Shown here: in pieces, positions 7,920 through 17,700 of the stretch | Layout of the letters: each line of letters begins with the position of its first letter | How positions within the stretch are numbered: the first letter of the stretch is position 1 | Source of the DNA: an uncultured Agathobacter sp. | Lineage (GTDB): Bacteria > Bacillota > Clostridia > Lachnospirales > Lachnospiraceae | Length of the DNA: 64,000 nucleotides | Direction: 5' to 3' | Assembly (NCBI GenBank): GCA_910587655.1 | Contig: CAJUND010000003.1 | Span: forward strand, 62,001-126,000 | Notes under the pieces: generated by a model | Told to the model about the DNA's origin: nothing | Databases searched by the model: none | What the model saw: the letters and a program-made list of their open reading frames with translations, nothing else | Program-made: the position numbers and the translations under genes

Positions 7920-9521
7920 TTAGTGCTTATTGGATATAACCCGTATTTCCTGCCTTTTCTTTTTAAATGTAACGTCCCTGTACTCCGAATGCAGCGTCTC
8001 CCGCACACCGTTTATAATAATGACGCACCCGGTATTGGCGAGCCCGCTAATCACAATTTTTCCATCCACGGAACGCCGGTTAATATCAATCATCTGCTCC
8101 CGTTTCATGGAAATCTCCTTCAGTTTTAACTGGTAATTGACCTTTCTGCGCATCTGCTCTGCCTGCTGCTGCTTCAGTTCCGGGGTGGCAGGCTGGTTCT
8201 GCAGCTGGTATGCAAGCCGGTCCAGCGCATACACGGCGTCTGACACATTGTTCTGGTATTCTTCTGTCAGGCGGTCGATTTCCTCCATCTTCTGCTTAAA
8301 ATCCTTATCAAGACCGATAACCAGCTGCGTGGTTACTCCGGCGCGGTTTCCGGCGGAAGCCGCCAGAATCTGTTCCACTGCCGTAACCGAGCCGCCGATG
8401 ATGGTACCGCGGTTTCCTGCAACCACAACATTCTGTCCCGATTCCACGTCACAGTTTAATAATGCTCCCGTATTAATTTCTTTTGCGGCATAAACCTGCG
8501 TCTGTTCCAGAAAACGCGCCATAACATTACCGCCTGCATGGATGACGCCTTTTCCCGAACCCTGCATTCCGTTTTTTAAAATAACATCCTTTCCCGCGTA
8601 AAGGCCCGCTGTTTCCACATGTCCGTTTACAGTAATGTTTCCGGTAGTTTTTACGGTAACTCCGGCAAATACGTTCCCCTGTACCAGCACATCCCCGTGG
8701 AAATTCACATCCCCGGTAGCGGCATCCAGATCGCCGTCTACCACATAAAGCGGTGTAACTGTCAGGCATTTTCCTTCCACCGTGACATTTCCTTCCGTAC
8801 CGGCAAAATATTTGCCGCCGGTTTCATCCGGTTCACAGTGCTTGCACTGCAGCGGCGGCTGGTCTTTTCCCTCATAGGCTTCAATCGTATTTCCCAGGAT
8901 ATCCTTTCCCATTACAGCAGGCGTAGCCGGATGATAAGTGACAAGAAGCTGCCCTTTTGTCACAAGCTCAATCTTTCCCAGCACATTATAATCCACCGAA
9001 CCGTCCGGCAGAATAATCGGTCTTATGGCAGGCCGTGTATTAAAATGATATTCAAAAAAACCGTCGCGTCCGTTTCTTGCAGGAGTGCCGGATGCAACTG
9101 TTGTTTCCTCATAATTCTGGTTTCCCTGCGCAAGCTCTTCCAGCGTTTTTTTCCTGATACCGAAAATAATCCCGTTCTCCTTTAAAATTCCGTGAAGCTC
9201 CTCCTCAGAAAAACGGCGGTATAATGTAAGCTGCGCCTCCATGCGCGTTTCATTGATATGCAGAAGATAATCCGCCCCGTTGATAATAATCGGGTCACCC
9301 TGAATGATTCCTTCAATGGAATCATCTTCTGCTTCCGGTTCCTCCTCTGCGTCATACCCATTCTTAATCTTGGAAATATACTGCTCCTCCGGTGATAGGA
9401 ACATAATTTTCTCCTGCTTATTTTCCTCCGGAGATGACTGTTTGATCTCCTTCGTCTCAGCTTCCCGCATATGACCGGTTTCTTTTTTCTTCTTTTTTTT
9501 ACCTGCCTGATTAAAAAACAT
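7920..9521 (-). CDS. FapA-family (DUF342) protein
   Basis: A 533-residue cytoplasmic protein. After a Lys/Glu-rich start, the FapA N-terminal region (about 95-200) leads into a right-handed beta-helix with bactofilin-like repeats (VDGDLDAATGDVNFHGDVLVQGNVFAG, split over successive turns, then TTGNITVNGHVETAGLYAG and similar), and ends in a coiled coil (about 425-490). FapA proteins are polymer-forming scaffold proteins; their role is unclear, and no flagellar gene is nearby. The start is set at the ATG at 9519-9521, nine bases after GGAG; upstream ATGs abut the ribosome site. Confidence 0.85.
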   Translation of the reverse strand: MFFNQAGKKKKKKETGHMREAETKEIKQSSPEENKQEKIMFLSPEEQYISKIKNGYDAEEEPEAEDDSIEGIIQGDPIIINGADYLLHINETRMEAQLTLYRRFSEEELHGILKENGIIFGIRKKTLEELAQGNQNYEETTVASGTPARNGRDGFFEYHFNTRPAIRPIILPDGSVDYNVLGKIELVTKGQLLVTYHPATPAVMGKDILGNTIEAYEGKDQPPLQCKHCEPDETGGKYFAGTEGNVTVEGKCLTVTPLYVVDGDLDAATGDVNFHGDVLVQGNVFAGVTVKTTGNITVNGHVETAGLYAGKDVILKNGMQGSGKGVIHAGGNVMARFLEQTQVYAAKEINTGALLNCDVESGQNVVVAGNRGTIIGGSVTAVEQILAASAGNRAGVTTQLVIGLDKDFKQKMEEIDRLTEEYQNNVSDAVYALDRLAYQLQNQPATPELKQQQAEQMRRKVNYQLKLKEISMKREQMIDINRRSVDGKIVISGLANTGCVIIINGVRETLHSEYRDVTFKKKRQEIRVISNKH

Positions 9522-9638
9522 AGTCTTCATCTCCAAAAAATTCTTTTCATATCAAGCTTATCACGATAACTTTTTTATTTCAAGACTCTTTTCTTTCCTA
9601 TTCAGGGAGAATATCAGCCAGATAACAGAAATTCCAAA

Positions 9639-9686
9639 ATAAAAACAGTCCCGCCGCAGACAATTGCTGTCCATGGCAGGGACTGT
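9639..9686 (-). terminator. Rho-independent terminator after the spore-coat gene
   Basis: ACAGTCCC-type arms at 9675-9686 and 9645-9655 with a loop of about 19 bases, followed on the minus strand by a U-rich tract. Confidence 0.82.
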
Positions 9687-9704
9687 AGTGATTTTTAGTT
9701 TCAG

Positions 9705-10163
9705 TTATGACATACCATTTACGGTCTTGTATTTGTAGAGCATCTCTGCATGGTTCTGCTCTTCAATCTGAATATCTGCAAGCAGCTTGCGTACTCCGCT
9801 GTCACAGAAGTTGAATACCTTTGTGTTGTATTCGCCGGAAACCATTTTTTCTGTCCCAATACAGTCCGTGGCAAGGAAACAGTCATTCTTCTTGTCCTCG
9901 GAATTTGTCATGCTGTCATAGGTTGCCTTTGGCTGGTACTGCGCGCCGTCCCTGTCATTGCAGTTGCAGGACGGAACCTTTCCGGTCAGCACCTGTCCAA
10001 GGGAATTGTAATGTTTTTCTTCTTCCCGCTCAAGTTCACCGAATAAATCACGGAGTACCGGGTCTTTTGCTTCCTGTCCGTATCTTTTATACTTTTCGAT
10101 ACAGGACTGCTCCTGTGTACGAAGATCCTCAATCGTAGTCTGTTCTTTTTCTGTTAATACCAT
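9705..10163 (-). CDS. CotF-like ferritin-fold spore coat protein
   Basis: A 152-residue, mostly helical protein matching clostridial CotF/ferritin-like spore coat proteins: an N-terminal helix pair (EKEQTTIEDLRTQEQSC, ELEREEEKHYNSLGQVL) and a C-terminal helix pair (VRKLLADIQIEEQNHAEMLY), giving ExxH-type positions of a ferritin fold, joined by a Cys- and Asn-rich loop (CNCNDRDG). In sporulating Clostridia such proteins sit in the coat; some bind metals. The start has AGAGGTG upstream. It stands alone with its own terminator. No sporulation sigma promoter was recognised with confidence. Confidence 0.82.
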   Translation of the reverse strand: MVLTEKEQTTIEDLRTQEQSCIEKYKRYGQEAKDPVLRDLFGELEREEEKHYNSLGQVLTGKVPSCNCNDRDGAQYQPKATYDSMTNSEDKKNDCFLATDCIGTEKMVSGEYNTKVFNFCDSGVRKLLADIQIEEQNHAEMLYKYKTVNGMS

Positions 10164-10238
10164 ATTGCACCTCTTTCTTTAAATTTTGGTAATGCTTCAA
10201 AAGTATTATGTCTGAAAGGATGCTAAAATATGTAAAAT

Positions 10239-10604
10239 TTATTTTTTTATTGTTCGGCTGCCGCCCTCCCTGATAATTGCAAGCATTCTGTCATACTGCA
10301 CATACATTTTCTGCGTCTCATTTTCCAGCAGATAATAATGCATTATATACGGAACGAGAAGCGACAGAAACAAAAGGGTAAGAAGCAGCATCCACAGGGA
10401 AGTCATAAACATTGTCACAAAAATTGTGGCAACCGTAAGGACTGCAAAAATAACAGTAACGATTAAATGCACCAGTCTTTCATGCTGGAAAAAAGAAATC
10501 TGCACCAGATGCTCGTTTAATATATCCTCCCAGTCCGTCCCCGGCTCGTTTTTTTCCAGCAGGCTGTCTGTTTTCATGCGGTAATCCAGAATTCTTTTTT
10601 TCAT
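10239..10604 (-). CDS. Small two-helix membrane protein of unknown function
   Basis: A 121-residue protein with a polar N-terminal third (EPGTDWEDILNEHLVQISFF), two adjacent transmembrane helices (about 42-62 and 66-88) forming a hairpin, and a charged C terminus (YVQYDRMLAIIREGGSRTIKK). I do not recognise a named family. The start has a strong GGGGGAA ribosome site. It follows the NlpC/P60 gene on the same strand after 33 bases, so the two may be co-transcribed. Confidence 0.7.
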   Translation of the reverse strand: MKKRILDYRMKTDSLLEKNEPGTDWEDILNEHLVQISFFQHERLVHLIVTVIFAVLTVATIFVTMFMTSLWMLLLTLLFLSLLVPYIMHYYLLENETQKMYVQYDRMLAIIREGGSRTIKK

Positions 10605-10637
10605 AATTGATTCCCCCGGTCTTTCCCTCTTTGCAGA

Positions 10638-12188
10638 TTACTTTACTTTTTTATGTACAGACCCGGAATAATTTCCCCGGAAGGTCTTTTTGTTTTCCCT
10701 CCAGTACGGTCTGATTTTGTAATAATAGGTCTTTCCCTTTTTAAGTTTTTTGCTTGTCCATGAAGTGGCTGCGTCGCCTTTTACATTTTCTACTTTGGTG
10801 TATTTACCGTTTTTCTTTGTGCTGCGGTAAATGGTATATCCGCTGACGCCATACTGCTTTGTCCAGGAAAGGCTGATTTTGTGGTCTTTGGTCGTTTTTG
10901 CCTTTACGCCGGAAACAGCGCTCATGCATGGTCTTGCGATAATTACCTTTGACAGGGTTCCGTACAGTGTTTTTTCACGTTCAACGGTAAGGGTACGGTT
11001 ATTTCCCTGGTAAATGTCCACATGGTAGATTCCGTTGGAACGGCCGTTTTTTGCCCCGCACCAGAAAATCAGATCGCCCGGCAGCAGCTTTGACATATCC
11101 GCCTTACCCTCGTAAATCCGGTAGCCTTTCTGCTTGCACCAGTCGGACAGTCCCGCTGCGGTAAATGCGATATAACGGTTTCCGATTACTTTTCCGGCTT
11201 TTTTATATCCGCGCCATACAAAAGAACTACAGTCGGCATAGTTTTTCTGCATACGTCTCGGCTGGCTGTAGGAAAGCTTTCCATACCAGCTGTAACAGTT
11301 TCTGAGCGCCTTTACCGCTGTTTTTGACGCCACCCCCACCTGATATGTAATAATTTCCCCGCCGCAGGCGGCGCTGATTGTGGTATAGCCTGCGCGTTTT
11401 GCCTTCACTTTTCCTTTGGAGGAAACCGTAGCAACACTTTTATCGCTGCTCTTCCATTTTACACTGCCGTCCAGTCCGGTCGCTTTTGTTTTAAGAGTAA
11501 CGGTCTCCTTCGGATAAAGGGCAATCATGCTTTCGTTTTCCACCCATGTTTTGCTCTTGTTATCCGCAACGGTTTTTTTATCCCGTTTAAAATAATACTT
11601 AAAGACTTTGAGCCTGCAGGTCAGTACCTTTTTGTCCACAGTTATTTCGACGGTGTAGCTTCCGGTTGATTTCGGGTAAACCACAATGGAATCATAGCCA
11701 AGCTGTGCAACTACCTTCTTGGTTCTGTTTCCGTCTGCATTTAAAATCCGGACATAAACCTCGCAGTCCTTTTCCAGGCCGTTAATATAGATTTCATTAT
11801 TGTCACAGACATAAAAATCCTTCAGGTCTTCCCATTCGCTTTTATATCCCCTGGCAAGGTTCATGGAAATGGAAGTCTGCTGCAGAGACACCTCATGCTC
11901 CGGATGCGGTTCCACAGGATTTTCCGGTCCCGGCTCTTCTGTCCCGGGCTCTGTCGGTTCCGGCGCCGGTGTATCCGGTATTTCGGTTCCCGGTTCGTCT
12001 GAAATCGGAATCTCTGCGGAATCTGCAGAACCAGGCGTTTCACTTTCCCCGTAAAGACCTTCCACCCAGGCCTCTTCGGGGTCTCCCTGCAGATTGTTTT
12101 TCACAGTCAGCGCTTCCACCGGGGTCAGCGCAAATGTAAAGCTTATAACCGCTGCCAGCGCCCCGGACAATAATTTTTTCTTAAACAT
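10638..12188 (-). CDS. Secreted NlpC/P60 cell-wall hydrolase with Ig-like and fibronectin-type modules
   Basis: A 516-residue secreted protein. Order: signal peptide (1-27), a Pro/Glu/Gly-rich linker (about 45-100), an unassigned beta region (about 105-205), a bacterial Ig-like domain of the Big_2 type (VKWKSSDKSVATVSSKGKVK), an NlpC/P60 domain and a C-terminal fibronectin type III-like domain (VSGYTIYRSTKKNGKYTKV). In the NlpC/P60 part, NYADCSSFVW holds the catalytic Cys and GIYHVDIYQG the His. Such enzymes cut D-Glu-diamino-acid or related bonds in peptidoglycan. The ATG at 12186-12188 follows GGAGG; the 26 in-frame codons upstream lie beyond it and lack a signal peptide. Confidence 0.88.
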   Translation of the reverse strand: MFKKKLLSGALAAVISFTFALTPVEALTVKNNLQGDPEEAWVEGLYGESETPGSADSAEIPISDEPGTEIPDTPAPEPTEPGTEEPGPENPVEPHPEHEVSLQQTSISMNLARGYKSEWEDLKDFYVCDNNEIYINGLEKDCEVYVRILNADGNRTKKVVAQLGYDSIVVYPKSTGSYTVEITVDKKVLTCRLKVFKYYFKRDKKTVADNKSKTWVENESMIALYPKETVTLKTKATGLDGSVKWKSSDKSVATVSSKGKVKAKRAGYTTISAACGGEIITYQVGVASKTAVKALRNCYSWYGKLSYSQPRRMQKNYADCSSFVWRGYKKAGKVIGNRYIAFTAAGLSDWCKQKGYRIYEGKADMSKLLPGDLIFWCGAKNGRSNGIYHVDIYQGNNRTLTVEREKTLYGTLSKVIIARPCMSAVSGVKAKTTKDHKISLSWTKQYGVSGYTIYRSTKKNGKYTKVENVKGDAATSWTSKKLKKGKTYYYKIRPYWRENKKTFRGNYSGSVHKKVK

Positions 12189-12222
12189 TTTTATCCTCCT
12201 CACTTGTATTTCCTTCGTTAAA

Positions 12223-12246
12223 CAGATAGTATCTATGATATCATAG
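12223..12246. promoter_or_regulatory. Overlapping short palindromes upstream of the NlpC/P60 gene
   Basis: AGATAGTATCT (an 11-base palindrome) overlaps the perfect 14-base palindrome CTATGATATCATAG (12233-12246). They lie 35-58 bases before the start codon, where the promoter should be; TTGTGG about 15 bases upstream of TATGAT is a possible promoter. Possibly an operator of an unknown regulator. Confidence 0.4.
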
Positions 12247-12294
12247 TTTAGCGCTTGTTTCCACAAAAAATTTCTGGAAAAAACAGAATATCAT

Positions 12295-12840
12295 TCAGGC
12301 GCTGTATCCATATGTAAGCTCCACCGCCTCCTCCCCCGTCAGCGGATACACCCGTTTTCCGTTCGCATCCAGAAGTTCCATCCCAAGTTTCTGCATCACG
12401 CGTTCCGAAGCTGTATTTCTCGCATCGCACTGCGCGATAATTTTTGTCATGCCAAGAGTCTTCACGGCATATTCCAGCAGCGCGCGGGCAGCTTCCGCGG
12501 CATACCCCTGCCCCTGGTACGGCTTTGCAAGCATCCACGCCAGCTCCCCGGTTTTCCGCTCTTCATCCAGCACATAAATGGATACGCTTCCGATATGCTT
12601 ATTTCCAAGCATTACGGCAAACTCGTACCCTTCCGGTTTTTCCCGCTGCCAGTCAGCAGTCACATTTTTAAGAAACTCCTCAGTTTCTTTTTTTCTTTTC
12701 GGATAAAACATCATGTATCTTGTCACCTCTGCATCACAGCTGTACGGATATGCGGTTTCCAGATCTGAAATGTGTAGCGGGCGCAGAAGCAGCCTTTCCG
12801 TATAAATATAATTTTTATTTTCCAAATTTATTTCCTCCAT
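12295..12840 (-). CDS. GNAT-family N-acetyltransferase (RimJ/RimL type)
   Basis: A 181-residue acetyltransferase. Features include the opening TERLLLRPLHISDL typical of RimJ/RimL-like GNATs, the acetyl-CoA loop YQGQGYAAEAARALLEYA and the C-terminal RNTASERVMQKLGM motif. RimJ/L relatives acetylate protein N termini or small amines; the substrate here is unknown. The start at 12838-12840 (MEEINLENK) overlaps the pseudouridine synthase stop by 13 bases and uses a GGAGG 13 bases upstream, so translation is probably coupled. In-frame sequence further upstream is a shadow of the synthase gene. Confidence 0.88.
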   Translation of the reverse strand: MEEINLENKNYIYTERLLLRPLHISDLETAYPYSCDAEVTRYMMFYPKRKKETEEFLKNVTADWQREKPEGYEFAVMLGNKHIGSVSIYVLDEERKTGELAWMLAKPYQGQGYAAEAARALLEYAVKTLGMTKIIAQCDARNTASERVMQKLGMELLDANGKRVYPLTGEEAVELTYGYSA

Positions 12841-13793
12841 AATTTTTTCATATCCTCCGGTACCGGCGCATGAAACTCCATGTATTCCCCGGTCATGGGA
12901 TGGGGAAAAGACAACCGGTGTGCATGCAGCGCCTGCCGTCCGATGGGAAGCTTTGCCGCATGTTTCTTTTCGCAGCCGTCCGTGCGGTCCGTCTGGTTTG
13001 CCGCGTATAAAGGATGGTAAAGAAAATCCCCTAAAAGCGGATGTCCCAGATACTGCATATGCACCCGTATCTGGTGCGTCCGTCCGGTTTCCAGCCATAA
13101 AGCAACAAGGCTCATATGTTCCTTCTGTTCCTTTACCCGGTAATGCGTAATGGCGCGTTCCCCTTTTTCAAAATCCACAACACGCATGAGGCGGCGGTCC
13201 TCTTTCCTGGCAATCGGCGCAGAAACAGTCCCTTCCAGCGGATTCAATTTTCCGTCGGCAATCGCAAGATATTCCCGCATCATGCCGCGTTTTGTATCCT
13301 GATCCGATTTCTGCGCCACCATACGGCTTAAGACTGCTGCACTGACCATATGCTTTGCCACAACGGTCAGTCCTGATGTGTCCCTGTCCAGACGGTTGAT
13401 GCAGCGGAATACGAACGGCTGTCCTTTTTCCTTAAAATAAAAGGCAAGCGCATTTCCAAGCGAATTGTCAAAATTATTCCGCGACGGATGGACCGGCATC
13501 CCCGCCGCCTTATTCACCACCAGAATGTCTTCATCCTCATAGACAATATCAATGGGAAACCTGACCGGAACCACCTGCTTTGAGGAATCCCGTTCCCTGA
13601 TACAGACAAGAAGCTCCTCCCCTGCGGAAAGTCTGTAATTCTGGCGTACACAGTTGCCCTGCACATAAATACTCTCTGCATCCTTTTTCAGGTTTACAAG
13701 ATTCTGTTCGGAGAATCCGCGTGACTTTAAAAATGTGCTTATTTTCTGTCCTCCATGGGTGCTGTCTATATGGTAAGTGATTCTGCGCTCCAG
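12828..13793 (-). CDS. RluA-family 23S rRNA/tRNA pseudouridine synthase, probable CTG start
   Basis: A 321-residue enzyme converting uridine to pseudouridine in RNA. The S4 RNA-binding domain covers about 12-75 (GGQKISTFLKSRGFSEQNLV, then NCVRQNYRLSAGEELL), followed by the catalytic domain with INRLDRDTSGLTVVAK (catalytic Asp) and GRTHQIRVHMQYLGHPLLGD. The first ATG/GTG choice in frame (GTG, 13664) would delete over half the S4 domain. Upstream of it the frame is open and homologous back to CTG at 13791-13793, which lies 7 bases after AGGAGGG. Only five sense codons, none a usual start, separate it from a stop. Overlaps the GNAT gene. Confidence 0.88.
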   Translation of the reverse strand: MERRITYHIDSTHGGQKISTFLKSRGFSEQNLVNLKKDAESIYVQGNCVRQNYRLSAGEELLVCIRERDSSKQVVPVRFPIDIVYEDEDILVVNKAAGMPVHPSRNNFDNSLGNALAFYFKEKGQPFVFRCINRLDRDTSGLTVVAKHMVSAAVLSRMVAQKSDQDTKRGMMREYLAIADGKLNPLEGTVSAPIARKEDRRLMRVVDFEKGERAITHYRVKEQKEHMSLVALWLETGRTHQIRVHMQYLGHPLLGDFLYHPLYAANQTDRTDGCEKKHAAKLPIGRQALHAHRLSFPHPMTGEYMEFHAPVPEDMKKLWRK

Positions 13794-13844
13794 GGTGTTT
13801 CCCTCCTTTTATTGTATTAGCGCGCAGGAAAAATATGAAAGAAA

Positions 13845-13873
13845 TTGACATTTCCTGCAAACTGATTTATGAT
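13845..13873 (+). promoter_or_regulatory. Consensus sigma-A promoter of pnuC
   Basis: TTGACA (13845-13850), a 17-base spacer and TATGAT (13868-13873) on the plus strand. Transcription should begin near 13880, giving a leader of about 115 bases. Confidence 0.85.
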
Positions 13874-13879
13874 AGCTGT

Positions 13880-13979
13880 AATATCTGCCACCGGGTAGAG
13901 AATGCGAAAGCATTTGTTACACATCAGCAGGTCCTGGACATTCCAGTGAAGATGTGTATACAAATGCTTATTTTTATTT
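13880..13979 (+). ncRNA. pnuC leader with mutually exclusive hairpin and intrinsic terminator (candidate riboswitch)
   Basis: A short GNRA hairpin AATGC-GAAA-GCATT (13901-13914) competes with a long terminator stem. In that stem 13908-13917 pairs with 13960-13969 (10 bp) and 13919-13925 with 13951-13957 (7 bp), capped by CTGG/CCAG (13934-13937, 13943-13946), and a U-rich tract follows at 13970-13979. The tract lies directly before the pnuC ribosome site. This is the layout of a transcription attenuator. The roughly 25 bases before the hairpin could be a ligand-binding part. I did not recognise a known riboswitch class. Confidence 0.65.
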
Positions 13980-13994
13980 CAGGAGGAATATTTC

Positions 13995-14699
13995 ATGCCA
14001 AAAAAATTCAAATCCCTGCTCCGGTATTTTACCGGGACAGAAAAAACATTATGGTGCGTCTCTGTGTTTCTCATTCTCGTAACTTTTTTTGCGTTTGACA
14101 GGGGAAACATCCTGACGCTTGCCGCTTCCTTAATCGGCGTTACCTCACTGATTTTTGACGCAAAAGGCAATCCGTTCGGACTGGTTCTTATGATTATTTT
14201 CAGCCTGCTGTACGGAATGATTTCCTATACCTTTTCCTATTACGGGGAAATGGCAACCTATCTGGGAATGACTGCCCCGATGTCTGCTTTTGCACTGGTT
14301 TCATGGCTGAAAAACCCGCACAACGGCAACCATTCTGAGGTAAAAATCGCCTCCCTTAAGGAAAAGGATATTCCAGTTATGTTATTTCTGACCGCTGCCG
14401 TTACTTTTGTTTTTTATTTTATACTAAAGGCGTTCCATACCGCAAATTTAATTCCGAGTACCGTTTCCGTAACCACAAGCTTTCTTGCCGTTTACCTGAC
14501 CTGTAAAAGGAGCACGTATTTTGCCCTCGCCTATGCGGCAAATGATATTGTTCTGATTATCCTCTGGGTGCTTGCGGCGTTTTCGGACCGTTCCTATATT
14601 CCGGTCGCCACATGCTTTGCCCTGTTTTTTATAAACGATTCCTATACGTTTATCAACTGGACCCGCATGTACAGACGCCAGAAAGCACCCGTTCATTAA
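13995..14699 (+). CDS. pnuC: PnuC-family nicotinamide riboside (vitamin precursor) transporter
   Basis: A 234-residue membrane protein with about seven helices. It shows PnuC features: an SLIGVTSLIFDAKGNPFGL segment with the conserved Gly/Asn-rich region of helix 2, a YGEMATYLGM segment, and the C-terminal DSYTFINWTRMYRRQ signature. PnuC takes up nicotinamide riboside by facilitated diffusion for NAD synthesis; relatives (PnuT, PnuX) take thiamine or riboflavin, so the ligand is not certain. The start follows AGGAGG. It is the only plus-strand gene in this neighbourhood and its leader carries an attenuator. Confidence 0.9.
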   Translation: MPKKFKSLLRYFTGTEKTLWCVSVFLILVTFFAFDRGNILTLAASLIGVTSLIFDAKGNPFGLVLMIIFSLLYGMISYTFSYYGEMATYLGMTAPMSAFALVSWLKNPHNGNHSEVKIASLKEKDIPVMLFLTAAVTFVFYFILKAFHTANLIPSTVSVTTSFLAVYLTCKRSTYFALAYAANDIVLIILWVLAAFSDRSYIPVATCFALFFINDSYTFINWTRMYRRQKAPVH

Positions 14700-14707
14700 C
14701 CCGGAAA

Positions 14708-17700
14708 TTATCTGCGTTTTTTCCTCCTGCCTTTCGCAGCGCCGGCATATTTACGCACTGCAAAAGCCAGAACCACTGCAAGCGCTGCCGCCCCCGCAAT
14801 GATATAAATATATATTTTTGACGCGCGCGCATCCACAACTGCAAACACACACTCTGTCCCGCTCATTTTTACCTGCTGGTAAGCGCCCCTGGATTTGGAT
14901 TTTAACAGCTTCCAGCCCCCGTCCGCATACTGGTACACGGCGGCATGGTCCCCATAGGAATTTATCAGACGCAGGGAGGATTCATCGGTATCTCCAAGCC
15001 GTGTTCCTGTCAGCTTCACTTCATACACCTGTGCGCTTCCGCTTACCGGAAGCTCCTTAAAACTTTCCTCCGGCAGCAGCTGCGCGTTCAGCTTTGCCTT
15101 TCCTGTAAATCTGCCTTCCACAAACGCACACGGGCGTTTTGCCGATTTCGGTTCTACCGTCTCGCTGTCTTTCGTTTCCTCCTCCGGTTTCTGTACGGCA
15201 GTTTCAGCGGTTTCCTCACTTCCCAGTACGGTAACGTCGTCCACATATTCCGCTTCCAGTACCCGGTTGCTGGTCATGATTTCCCCGGAAACATCCGGCC
15301 AGACGCCGTTTCGTCCGTCTTTGTCCGGAATCTCCGGCATATGTAATGCCCCAAGCTCTGCCCCGTATTCCACTTCCTCCTGCGCGACACATTCGCCGTC
15401 AATCACATAGGATACCTGCAGGTGGCTGTAATCCTTTGGAAGCCCCTCCGTGGTAAGAAGTTTTTTGTATGACACCGGCTCTGCAACCCCCACATAACTG
15501 ATGCCGTCAATTCCATAAACTTCATCCCCGACATAGTAATTATCCTTTGCATAGTCTGACTGTTTCCGGGAACCGTCCGCACTGCGTTCCCCCACCTGTC
15601 CGGCGATGGCGCCGATTCTGCTGCCCCCGCCGTATGTATCCGCCATGGCATAGCAGTTGTAAATGCCTTCCCCGTATCCGGTAATGCCGCCGATATAGGA
15701 ACCTCCTTCCACCATGCAGAGTGCAAAGCTCTTCCTGATAATTCCGGAGGAATCTCCGCAGATACCGCCGGCATAATCGCCTTCCGTGCTCCTTACTTCG
15801 CCGTAACCCTCGCATGAAGTCACCACGCCAAGCTTCATGTAGCCGACAACGCCGCCTGCCCCGTCTTTTTTTGCCTTTACATATCCGTAGTTTTTGGAAG
15901 ACTGTAAAATGCATCTGGTCTGGTACACTGCGCCGACGGACAGCCCTGCCGTTCCTGCCGCACTGTCCTCCGGGTCCTCCTCGTCAACCGCCATGGAACC
16001 TGCCACGCCGCCGACATTAATGTCCCCTTCGACCACACCGAAGTTTTTACAGCTTTTTACCTTTCCGGTTTTCGTTCCCTGGATGTCCTCTTCCGACACA
16101 TCCTTGTAATAATCCGATGTGTCAGGATTCTGCATCTGGTCAATCCGGTCCACAAATAACAGAAGCACCGTGTTTAGCTGGTTATTAATGGCACGGAAAT
16201 CCTTTGTAACGGTTTTTGCGGCTGCATTCATATCCTGTTCGAGCCGCTCCATCCGGTCTGAAATATCCAAAAGATTTTCATAAAGGGTGTCAACGTTTTT
16301 ATCAAACTCATCCCCAAGCTGTGTAAACTGAATGCTGCTCTGCATGGCAAGATAATCCGTAACCGAGGTCACGGCGGACGCCGCAGCATCCAGGCAGTTG
16401 ATCATATCCTGCATATGGCCGTTTAATATTTTTACGTCTTTATTCAGCGCTTCCAGCGTACTTACCATGTACTCATTCGTAATATCTGCAACAACACTGA
16501 TACCTGCCGCCATACGCGCCGCCGCGCTGCCTGCCTTTGAAAGCTGTCTGGCAAACTCCACAATATCCTTTGCAAGGGTATCCTTATCATTTTTACTGAT
16601 GCTGTCCCAGTCTTTCGGGTTTCCTGATGAATCCAGGAGAATGCCGCTCATTTCATCCACCAGCCGTCCGCATGTATTCATCGCATCCTGCATCTGCGAC
16701 GAACTGCTTTCCATTGCCTCTATGGCAGATTTTAAGGCGTCATACTGGTTCTGTGCGCCGAATGTCACAGTTGCCGTAACCAGGCCAAAAGCGCCGGAAA
16801 TATCCACCATGTATTCATACGCATTGGATTTCTGCTTTGCCACGGCAAAGGTTTTTCCTGCTGTATCACGCACTGCCGGCTCTCCGGAAAGGGAATAGCC
16901 TGCCGACGGATGAACCGTAAACGTCACTTTGTTTCCATCCATGGTATAGTCCGCGCTTCCGCCCACATTTGATACAACTGCAAACGGCGCAGGACGAAAT
17001 ACTGCTGCAACTGCCACTTCTTCATCCGGCATTAAAAATTCATAAGTATCCTGTTTCTGCGAAGTTTCATAAATCACCCTTCCGCTCTGCTTCCCGATAA
17101 CGGAAACCTGATCCAGCTGGTATTCTTTTGCTGCAACAGGAATGATACGCACGCTGGTATTTTTCCCCGCGCCTGCTGTATCCGCCGTCACAAATCCCCC
17201 GGTTGCGGAAAGGGAGGTAATCTTATGCCTCGGTTCGCCGGATTCAAAACTCACGTAAACAAGAAGCGGTTTTTTGGTCTGGTATCCCGGAATCTGGTTT
17301 TCCAGATTCAGTGTACAGGTATAATTTTCCCCGGAAACATGGTTCATCTGTGAACGCGGTACCGAAAGCAGGGCTTCCTTTGTCATATCCCCGTCTGCAT
17401 ACACGCGCAGGCACTCCCCCTGCTCCGGCAGCCTGTGCTCAGAATCAGGCGTAATCGTAATGGTATAACGGTTTTTGCCGGAACCCGGCACCGCCACTGC
17501 AAGAACCTCCCCGCCTGCGGATGATTCGCAGTAAACATCATGATCCTTTTTTTCTGCGTCGTCAAACATGTAGGATGCTGTTACCACCACATCCTCTGAC
17601 GGCATGGAAAATGTATAGCTGTCATTTTCGCCCTTTTTACACTCTTCGTTATTTACCAGAAGCTGATTCAGATGGTAACCGTTTCGCGGAACAGCCGATA

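Noticed and set aside
12841..13098. An 86-codon N-terminal extension of the GNAT enzyme
   Set aside because: It lies wholly inside the pseudouridine synthase gene, is unlike any acetyltransferase, and the internal ATG at the domain start fits the operon overlap.
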